Origin: Candidatus Woesearchaeota archaeon
Lineage (GTDB): Archaea; Nanobdellota; Nanobdellia; Woesearchaeales; JAGWAF01
NCBI GenBank assembly: GCA_016932755.1
Contig: JAFGCE010000005.1
Location: forward strand, 1 to 5,937
Reading direction: 5' to 3'
DNA length: 5,937 nucleotides
Shown here: positions 1-5,292 of the stretch, piece by piece
How the letters are laid out: every line of letters begins with the position of its first letter
Numbering within the stretch: the stretch's first letter is position 1
Notes under the pieces: model-generated
What the model was told of the DNA's origin: nothing
Seen by the model: the letters and a program-made list of their open reading frames with translations, nothing else
Database searches by the model: none
Made by a program: the position numbers and the translations under genes

Positions 1-9
1 AAAACATAA

Positions 10-28
10 GCCGGGCATAAAGCCCAGC
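10..28 (+). other. Small hairpin just before the lgt start
   Basis: Bases 10-16 can pair with 22-28 around the loop ATAAA (17-21), giving six Watson-Crick pairs with one C-A mismatch at 12/26. It sits directly against the ATG at 30, where a ribosome binding site would be expected, and no Shine-Dalgarno-like sequence is visible. It could be a 5' leader structure, the tail of an upstream transcript, or chance. Nothing else is discernible in the 29 bases before lgt. Stops in two frames (7-9 and 18-20) mean that any upstream gene reading into lgt could do so only in the remaining frame, which ends at 59-61. Confidence 0.3.
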
Positions 29-29
29 G

Positions 30-794
30 ATGAGCTACAAAATGTTCATACACAATATTAATCCTGTGATTTTCAGCATAGGCTCGATGCATATTAGATG
101 GTATGGGTTGATGTATGTTATTTCTTTTATTTTTTTGTATTACATGCTCTCCTACCTTGCCAAAAGAAAGAAGATTAAGCTGACCCAAAGCGATATTGAA
201 TGGTTTGTGATTATCGAGACAGCTGCGCTTGTTGTTGGAGCAAGGCTTTTTGAGGTTCTTGTCTACAGCCCGTCCTATTATTTTGCAAACCCTGCAAAGA
301 TTATTGCTGTCTGGGAAGGAGGGCTGAGCTTCCACGGCGGGCTTATAGGAATGGTTATTGCGACATACTATTTCTGCAAAGCAAAGAAAGTTAAGTTCCT
401 GGAGATTGCTGATTTGCTTGTTATTCCGATGGGCATTGCATTGATGCTCGGAAGGATTGGGAATTTTATCAACGGCGAGCTTTATGGGACAGTGACTAAT
501 GTTCCGTGGTGCGTCAAGTTCCCTTCTGCCTCAGGGTGCAGGCACCCTTCACAGCTTTACGAGGCTGGAAAGAATCTTTTGATATTTATTGCGCTTTGGG
601 CAATAAAGGACAGGAAGGAAAAGCCAGGATTCTTTTTTGCTGTTTTCCTGATTATGTACGGCATCCTTAGGTTTTTGATTGAGTTTGTGAGAGAGCCTGA
701 ATCAATGGTTGGGTTTTTGACTCTCGGGCAGTTTTTATGCGTCCTGATGATTGCAGCAGGAGGTATACTTCTCTGGCATCTGAATAAAGACTGA
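30..794 (+). CDS. lgt: Prolipoprotein diacylglyceryl transferase (Lgt)
   Basis: Lgt is an integral membrane enzyme that transfers a diacylglyceryl group from phosphatidylglycerol to the lipobox cysteine of a prelipoprotein, the first step of bacterial lipoprotein maturation. The 254 residues hold about seven hydrophobic segments (roughly 22-42, 56-75, 97-115, 124-141, 182-193, 201-219, 231-250). Family motifs are all present: RWYGLMY (23-29), HGGLIG (102-107), the signature GRIGNFINGELYG (141-153), HPSQLYE (172-178) and RFLIE (214-218). By the E. coli numbering I recall, Tyr25, His102, Arg142, Asn145, Glu150, Gly153, Arg214 and Glu218 correspond to key residues Y26, H103, R143, N146, E151, G154, R239 and E243. 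Length is slightly below the usual 260-290. An in-frame stop at 18-20 limits the start to the ATG at 30 or Met5 at 42; Met5 fits the family start about as well, and neither has a clear Shine-Dalgarno. No Lsp gene or lipobox protein lies in the window. The family call is firm; the host being archaeal makes the gene noteworthy. Confidence 0.96.
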   Translation: MSYKMFIHNINPVIFSIGSMHIRWYGLMYVISFIFLYYMLSYLAKRKKIKLTQSDIEWFVIIETAALVVGARLFEVLVYSPSYYFANPAKIIAVWEGGLSFHGGLIGMVIATYYFCKAKKVKFLEIADLLVIPMGIALMLGRIGNFINGELYGTVTNVPWCVKFPSASGCRHPSQLYEAGKNLLIFIALWAIKDRKEKPGFFFAVFLIMYGILRFLIEFVREPESMVGFLTLGQFLCVLMIAAGGILLWHLNKD

Positions 795-798
795 TTCT

Positions 799-814
799 GC
801 GAAATATTTATAAG
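799..814 (+). promoter_or_regulatory. Archaeal promoter (BRE + TATA box) for the S8 protease gene
   Basis: TTTATAAG at 807-814 lies in the 63-bp gap after lgt and is preceded by the purine-rich GCGAAA (799-804), a plausible BRE. Start of transcription would be expected about 25 bases past the box centre, near 836, giving a leader of about 22 bases that still contains the ribosome binding site at 847-851. No bacterial -35 hexamer is evident upstream. The protease gene therefore probably has its own transcript, separate from lgt. The position of the start site is inferred. Confidence 0.6.
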
Positions 815-846
815 CATTAATTCAAAAAGAGGATATATCCTTAAAA

Positions 847-851
847 GAGGG
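847..851 (+). promoter_or_regulatory. Ribosome binding site that decides a TTG start
   Basis: GAGGG at 847-851 is complementary to the 3' end of 16S rRNA and lies six bases before TTG at 858. No ATG or GTG occurs in this frame upstream within the gap, and the next in-frame ATG (codon 72) would remove the signal peptide. The TTG is therefore the credible start. Confidence 0.7.
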
Positions 852-857
852 ATTATT

Positions 858-932
858 TTGAAAAGCAAAAGAGTGATTAAGGCAGTGACATTTCTAGCGT
901 TATTCGTACTTCTCTCGTTTGCTGCTTCTGCA
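858..932 (+). other. Signal peptide coding segment of the S8 protease
   Basis: Codons 1-25: Lys2, Lys4, Arg5 and Lys8 form the basic n-region, residues 9-21 the hydrophobic core, and Ala23-Ser24-Ala25 an A-x-A signal peptidase I site before an acidic mature start (Asp26, Glu27). There is no cysteine near the cleavage site, so lipidation by Lgt is not predicted. Together with the C-terminal helix this gives a type I membrane topology with the protease outside. Confidence 0.85.
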
Positions 933-3900
933 GATGAATATGAGGATGATGACAACTATACAGACGCTTCCTGGATTGATGTTAACGGAACAGAGCAGTT
1001 TCATCTGTTTGATGATTCAGGTGATGCGGACTGGGTAAAGTTCAATGCAACTCCCGGCTATTATTATGTCATGCAGACACGAAATTATTCCAATATAAAC
1101 ATAACAGACACTGTGATAGCTTTTTATGATGATGACGGAACAACAGTGAGGCAGGTTAATGATGACGAGGAAAGCCCCCACTCTGCTGACGGGGGGGTAA
1201 GGACATCAAAGATTGTCGGGCTTATAAACGGAACAGGGCCTTATTTTATCAACATAACCAACTGGAACAATTCAGTCGGAGGAAACTACAGCATTTCAGT
1301 AGAGCAGCAGGGAAACCTTACTCCTGCGCTTGTTTCTCCCTTGTCAAACATCAATGCAGTTCAGAACAAGACTTTTTCATTTACTGCAATTGTTGAGTGT
1401 GCTGGAGGACCGTGCAGAAATGTAAGCCTTGCTCTTGACCCTCCATCCAAAGCAAAGCTGTTCAATGAAAAGCAGATTGAGAAGGTTCTTGCTGAAAACG
1501 GAAGTGTAAATGTCATTGTAAAGCTCAGGGATGACGGCAATGTTTATGGAAAAAAGGAAAAGATAAAAAAGAACCAGGATGTTTTTATTGCATCTGCTTC
1601 AAAATTCAAGCTCAAAAGAAAGTATACAACAGTTTTCAACGGAGTTTCTGGCAGTGTTGATGCACAAGGGCTTGAAGAGCTTCTCAATAATGGGAATGTT
1701 GAGGCTGTTTATTATGACATGCCTGTAAAAGCTTTGCTTTCTGAAAGCGTTCCCCATATCAACGGAACATCTGTCTGGAGCATGCAGGCTAACGGAACAA
1801 ACATAACAGGAGAGGGGCAGACAATATGCATACTTGACACAGGAATAAACTACAATCATTCTGATTTTGGCGGAGCAAACGGATTTCCAAGCGCAAAAGT
1901 AATCGGCGGATATGATTATGTGAATGATGATGCAGACCCTCTGGATGACCACGGGCACGGAACACATGTAGCAGGAATTGCTGCAGGAGAAAATGATACA
2001 TATAGAGGGGTTGCTTACGGAGCAAGGATTGTTGCAATAAAGGTTCTTGACAATGCAGGAGACGGAACTTCAGATGATATAATCGCAGGAATTGACTGGT
2101 GCGTCAACAACGCCTCTGCATATAACATAACTGTAATAAGCATGAGTCTCGGAAGCGACACTCAATATAATCTCCCATGCGATTCTGATGACTCTCTAAC
2201 AAGCTCAATAAACGCGGCAGCAAGTGCAGGAATAGCTGTTGTTGCTGCTTCAGGAAATTATGACCCAACTCCCCCTTATTATCCTGGCATTGTATCTCCT
2301 GCATGTATCAGCAAAGCGATATCTGTCGGAGCAACAGAAAGGAGCACTGATTCAATTGCAGGCTATACAAAAAGGGACTATTTCCTTGATATTCTTGCTC
2401 CTGGAAGCAATATAATGTCAACAGATTATGACGGAACTCATGTGCAGGACTCAGGAACATCAATGGCAACACCGCATATAGCAGGAGTTGTTGCGCTTAT
2501 CCAGCAGTACAACAACCTTTCTTTTGGAAGGCAGGCAACAACTGAGGACATAAGATACAGGCTGAAGACAAGCGGAATAATCATTGATGACGCTTCCACA
2601 ACATACTCATTCCCGAGGGTTGATGCTTACGATGCAGTCAGCCAGAAAGGAATAATTCCAAATGTTATCGGCGCATCTCCTTTCTATGTAAACTCAAGCA
2701 ACCCTTATGACTGCGGTGACTTGGAAGACGGAGAGAACTGCACAGCCACCTGGTATGTTAATGCAACAGGAGACATTGGAACACAATGGGAGTTCTTTGT
2801 TATAGCAAAGTCAGATGTCTGGTTTAACACCTCCTCAAGCGTTTATGTTAACATAACCCCAAAGATGATATCATCAGTAAATTTGCTTTTGAACGGAACT
2901 TCTGGCAATCTTTCTTCTGAAAGGACTGGTGTTGTAAACATAACAGCAGAAATAGTTGATGGAGAATTTGTTTATGTTCTTGAGAACGGAACTGTGATTG
3001 GCTCAAATAATACCAATTTCACGATATTAAGGCAGTACAACTCAAACGGGATTTTTAACATAACATTGCTGCACAATGAAACAGAAAACTATTATGAAAG
3101 CAGCGAGACTTTCTTCATAACAGTAAATGACACAAAAGCTCCCTCAATCACAGTAACAAGCCCTGCAAACAGCACAACATTAACTTACAGCTACCTTGTG
3201 AACCTTTCGTTCACAGCAGGCGAGGCAGCAAACTGCTCTTATTCATTTGACGAGGGAGGGTATATTGAATTAGGGATTGGAACATCATTCCTTGACACTC
3301 TTGAGGAGATGGATAATGTCCTTAAAAATTCTGCCCATAACATAACACTGAACTGCACAGACAACTATTCAAACACAAAAAGCATCTGGATAAACTTCAC
3401 AGTAAATGATGTGACTGCTCCTGTTGTGACAGATTCAGACCCTTCAGGAACAATATCAGATAACACTCCTACTTTGAAAATTTACACAAACGAGCCTGCA
3501 ATATGCAGGTTTGATGACAGCGATGATTCCTATGACGATTTGACTGACGAGTTTGACATAACAAACAGCACTTATTCAAGGCACACGCTTGACACTCTTG
3601 CAAACGGAGATTATGATTATTATGCAAAATGCAAGGACAGGCAAGGCAACAAGATGACAACATCAAAGCATATAGAGTTCACAGTTTCTGTTTCAACAAG
3701 TTCAGGAGGCGGAGGAGGCTCAAGCTGCTCAAACGAGTGCAGCAACGGGCAGATAGAATGCGCTGACTATAACACTTTAAGATGGTGCGAGTTTGATATC
3801 AGGACAGGATGCTGGGTATGGGGCTGGATTGACTGCGATGGTGTTTGCGAGGATGAAGCATGTGTTGCAGGCGAATGCGTTGAGGACTGGATATGCGAGC

Positions 3901-4331
3901 CATGGGCTTCATGTTCAGGTGGAATGCAGACAAGGGACTGTGTTGACCTAAGCGCATGCGGAACATATGACAGAATCCCACTTCTTGAGCAGTCCTGCTC
4001 AGAAGGGGCTGAGGCTGCTGCTGGCGAGGAAAATCTTGGTGTTCAGGAGGCTTCTGCAGCAACAGAAATGCCTGTTGATGCAAGCGCTTCAGCCGGAAAC
4101 AGGACTGCATTCAGGGAAAAGCTGGGGGAGGCTGTTCCTGTTATAGTATTGTTCATAATTGTAATTGTGTTTGCAGGATTTTTCATACTTATAGCAAAAT
4201 ACGGAGCAGAGATTGCGCACATAGGAAAGCCGAAAATCCTTGACAAGCTCAAGCCGAAAGACCCCGGAGTGAAGGAGCTTGAGAAAACTACAAAAGAAAT
4301 CGATGACCTGCTCAAGAAAGGCAGGCTCTGA
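858..4331 (+). CDS. Secreted, membrane-anchored multidomain S8 (subtilisin-like) serine protease
   Basis: This 1157-residue cell-surface protease starts at TTG. Residues 1-25 are a signal peptide (basic start, hydrophobic core, ASA before Asp26); there is no lipobox Cys. Residues 26-149 resemble a PPC (pre-peptidase C-terminal) beta domain, here N-terminal. Residues 155-195 are a short beta segment with C181/C186. Residues 204-292 look like an I9-type propeptide. Residues 318-593 are the S8 catalytic domain, with Asp327 (ILDTG), His367 (HGTH), oxyanion Asn467 (ASGN) and Ser535 (GTSMATPH), so the active site is complete; C441/C483 could form a disulfide. Ig-like beta modules follow to 944, then a Gly5 hinge (950-954), a 14-Cys region (957-1047), one transmembrane helix (1092-1113) and a basic cytosolic tail with a short amphipathic helix (1137-1156). 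About 44 N-x-S/T sequons suggest heavy N-glycosylation. The likely role is processing or degrading proteins outside the cell; the substrate is unknown. The catalytic family is certain, the outer domains less so. Confidence 0.95.
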   Translation: MKSKRVIKAVTFLALFVLLSFAASADEYEDDDNYTDASWIDVNGTEQFHLFDDSGDADWVKFNATPGYYYVMQTRNYSNINITDTVIAFYDDDGTTVRQVNDDEESPHSADGGVRTSKIVGLINGTGPYFINITNWNNSVGGNYSISVEQQGNLTPALVSPLSNINAVQNKTFSFTAIVECAGGPCRNVSLALDPPSKAKLFNEKQIEKVLAENGSVNVIVKLRDDGNVYGKKEKIKKNQDVFIASASKFKLKRKYTTVFNGVSGSVDAQGLEELLNNGNVEAVYYDMPVKALLSESVPHINGTSVWSMQANGTNITGEGQTICILDTGINYNHSDFGGANGFPSAKVIGGYDYVNDDADPLDDHGHGTHVAGIAAGENDTYRGVAYGARIVAIKVLDNAGDGTSDDIIAGIDWCVNNASAYNITVISMSLGSDTQYNLPCDSDDSLTSSINAAASAGIAVVAASGNYDPTPPYYPGIVSPACISKAISVGATERSTDSIAGYTKRDYFLDILAPGSNIMSTDYDGTHVQDSGTSMATPHIAGVVALIQQYNNLSFGRQATTEDIRYRLKTSGIIIDDASTTYSFPRVDAYDAVSQKGIIPNVIGASPFYVNSSNPYDCGDLEDGENCTATWYVNATGDIGTQWEFFVIAKSDVWFNTSSSVYVNITPKMISSVNLLLNGTSGNLSSERTGVVNITAEIVDGEFVYVLENGTVIGSNNTNFTILRQYNSNGIFNITLLHNETENYYESSETFFITVNDTKAPSITVTSPANSTTLTYSYLVNLSFTAGEAANCSYSFDEGGYIELGIGTSFLDTLEEMDNVLKNSAHNITLNCTDNYSNTKSIWINFTVNDVTAPVVTDSDPSGTISDNTPTLKIYTNEPAICRFDDSDDSYDDLTDEFDITNSTYSRHTLDTLANGDYDYYAKCKDRQGNKMTTSKHIEFTVSVSTSSGGGGGSSCSNECSNGQIECADYNTLRWCEFDIRTGCWVWGWIDCDGVCEDEACVAGECVEDWICEPWASCSGGMQTRDCVDLSACGTYDRIPLLEQSCSEGAEAAAGEENLGVQEASAATEMPVDASASAGNRTAFREKLGEAVPVIVLFIIVIVFAGFFILIAKYGAEIAHIGKPKILDKLKPKDPGVKELEKTTKEIDDLLKKGRL
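3123..3686 (+). repeat. Two tandem Ig-like modules within the S8 protease
   Basis: Residues 756-848 and 849-943 are diverged copies of one module of about 93 residues. Each opens with VND followed by an AP pair (VNDTKAP at 756-762, VNDVTAP at 849-855). Each then has a Glu-Ala-Ala-Asn-Cys or Glu-Pro-Ala-Ile-Cys strand (C793, C883), a second Cys about 40 residues on (C833, C925) within a Cys-x-Asp pattern, and ends in a short F-T-V strand. The paired cysteines probably make one disulfide per module. These modules likely form a stalk holding the catalytic domain away from the membrane. A Cys-free Ig-like module at about 671-758 precedes them. Confidence 0.7.
3726..3998 (+). other. Cys-rich region with a thrombospondin type 1-like module
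   Basis: Residues 957-1047 contain 14 cysteines. The first part (957-1007) has nine with Trp976, Trp986, Trp988 and Trp990 between them. The second (1007-1047) follows a W-x-C-x-x-W-x-x-C-S-x-G-x-Q-T-R-x-C layout (Trp1011, Cys1013, Trp1016, Cys1019, Gln1024, Thr1025, Arg1026, Cys1028) and ends with Cys1034 and Cys1047, resembling a thrombospondin type 1 repeat. Such modules bind other proteins or glycans in eukaryotes; here the function is unknown. It contains no N-glycosylation sequon, unlike the modules before it. It sits between the Gly5 hinge and the membrane helix, so it lies close to the cell surface. Confidence 0.65.
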
Positions 4332-4345
4332 TTCCCAGCAAAACA

Positions 4346-4353
4346 TTTAAATA
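4346..4353 (+). promoter_or_regulatory. Archaeal TATA box for trxB-nrdJ
   Basis: TTTAAATA at 4346-4353 lies in the 55-bp gap between the protease stop and the reductase start, preceded by an A-rich stretch (AGCAAAA from 4337) that could serve as BRE. A transcription start about 25 bases past the centre would fall near 4375, immediately before the Shine-Dalgarno, giving a very short leader of about a dozen bases. This suggests the two reductase genes are transcribed from their own promoter. No T-rich terminator is visible between the protease stop and the box, so some read-through is possible. Confidence 0.6.
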
Positions 4354-4375
4354 ATCAATAACAGGATAATTCTGT

Positions 4376-4383
4376 AAGGTGAT
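4376..4383 (+). promoter_or_regulatory. Strong Shine-Dalgarno for the reductase gene
   Basis: AAGGTGAT at 4376-4383 contains GGTGAT, complementary to the AUCACC near the 3' end of archaeal 16S rRNA. It sits three bases before the ATG at 4387, a short but workable spacing, and fixes the start codon. Confidence 0.75.
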
Positions 4384-4386
4384 AGG

Positions 4387-5292
4387 ATGCTTGACACTGT
4401 GATTATCGGAGCTGGAATTGCAGGAATGACTGCTGCAATCTATGCTTCAAGAAAACGAATGGATTTTGTGATTATTGCTTCTAGATTGGGCGGGCAGTTC
4501 ATGGAGTCTGGCGAAGTGCTGAACTATCCCGGAATAAAAAAGACAACAGGAGCTGAGTTTAGCTCAAAGATGGAAAAACAGCTCAAGTTCAACAAGGTTG
4601 AGGTAAAATCCGAGACTGCCTCTAAAATAGAGAAGGCTGGGGATAATTTCAAGGTTGTGACTAATAAAGGAGAGTATGAGACAAAGACTGTTATAATCGC
4701 AACAGGGGCAGGGCCGAGAAAGCTTGGTGTTCCCGGAGAAAGAGAGTATAAGAACATGGGGGTTACATACTGCGCAATATGCGACGGGCCTCTTTTCAAG
4801 GGAAAGGATGTTGCTGTTGTCGGAGCAGGCAATGCAGCTCTTGAGTCTGCTGACTTTCTTATGAAGATTGCAAGGAAAATTTATGTTTTGAATATCGGAA
4901 AGGAATTTACTGCCCATGAATACCTGCAGGAAAGGATTAATGCAAGCGACATGGTTGAGGTTATCACAAACGCAAAAACAACAGAGATTTTAGGGGACGG
5001 AAAAATGGTTTCAGGGCTGAGGTATTCACAGAATGGAAAAACTAGGGAGCTGAAAATAGAAGGCGTGTTTGTTGAGATTGGAAGAGTTCCAAATACTGAT
5101 TTTGTAAAGGGATTTTTGGATTTGGATGAGCACGGCCACATAATAATTGACTGCACAACGCACACAACAGCGGCAGGGGTGTTTGCTGCAGGAGACTGCG
5201 CATCTGGGCATGAATACCAGTATATCATAGCAGCAGGACAGGGCTGCATGGCTTTAATCAAGGCTGCAAGATATTTGGCTTCAAAAAAATGA
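4387..5292 (+). CDS. trxB: Thioredoxin reductase-like flavoprotein (TrxB family, AhpF-like C-terminal half)
   Basis: This low-molecular-weight thioredoxin reductase-type FAD enzyme (301 residues) passes electrons from a nicotinamide cofactor through FAD and a redox disulfide to a thioredoxin-like partner. Visible motifs: FAD-binding GAGIAG (8-13), GGQ (35-37), NYPG (46-49), ATGA (105-108), redox pair Cys129-Ala-Ile-Cys132-Asp, nucleotide-binding GAGNAA (146-151) and FAD-contacting GDC (269-271). The HRRxxxR motif with which classical TrxB holds the NADPH 2'-phosphate is missing: after the second Rossmann strand the sequence reads VLNIGKEFTA (167-176). The run CDGPLFKGK (132-140) and the C-terminal half resemble AhpF, the NADH-dependent alkyl hydroperoxide reductase flavoprotein, but AhpF's extra N-terminal thioredoxin-fold domain is absent. 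NADH use is therefore likely but unproven. The stop overlaps the downstream RNR start (ATGA, 5289-5292), tying it to RNR reduction. Family call firm; physiological partner and cofactor inferred. Confidence 0.93.
   Translation: MLDTVIIGAGIAGMTAAIYASRKRMDFVIIASRLGGQFMESGEVLNYPGIKKTTGAEFSSKMEKQLKFNKVEVKSETASKIEKAGDNFKVVTNKGEYETKTVIIATGAGPRKLGVPGEREYKNMGVTYCAICDGPLFKGKDVAVVGAGNAALESADFLMKIARKIYVLNIGKEFTAHEYLQERINASDMVEVITNAKTTEILGDGKMVSGLRYSQNGKTRELKIEGVFVEIGRVPNTDFVKGFLDLDEHGHIIIDCTTHTTAAGVFAAGDCASGHEYQYIIAAGQGCMALIKAARYLASKK

Noticed and set aside
2..61. Possible tail of an upstream gene running into lgt, ending at TAA 59-61
   Set aside because: The frame is open but only 19 codons are visible, with no recognisable motif, and it would overlap lgt by about 30 bases. 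There is not enough to support a gene.
130..136. T7 tract as a possible archaeal terminator
   Set aside because: It lies inside lgt, in the codons of the first transmembrane segment, where Phe/Leu-rich coding explains it.
832..840. GATATATCC as an alternative TATA box for the protease gene
   Set aside because: A start about 25 bases downstream would fall after the TTG start codon and lose the ribosome binding site. TTTATAAG at 807-814 fits better.
858..932. The protease as a substrate of the neighbouring Lgt
   Set aside because: The signal peptide ends in A-S-A before Asp26 with no lipobox cysteine, and the protein already has a C-terminal membrane anchor.
557..955. Reverse-strand reading frame of 132 codons across the lgt 3' end and the intergenic promoter
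   Set aside because: It is antisense to clear Lgt motifs and to the TATA box and signal peptide of the next gene. The protein is low in recognisable structure and has no Shine-Dalgarno or promoter of its own.
4043..4346. Overlapping reverse-strand frames opposite the protease C-terminus
   Set aside because: They mirror the codons of the transmembrane helix and tail. Nothing in them resembles a protein family.
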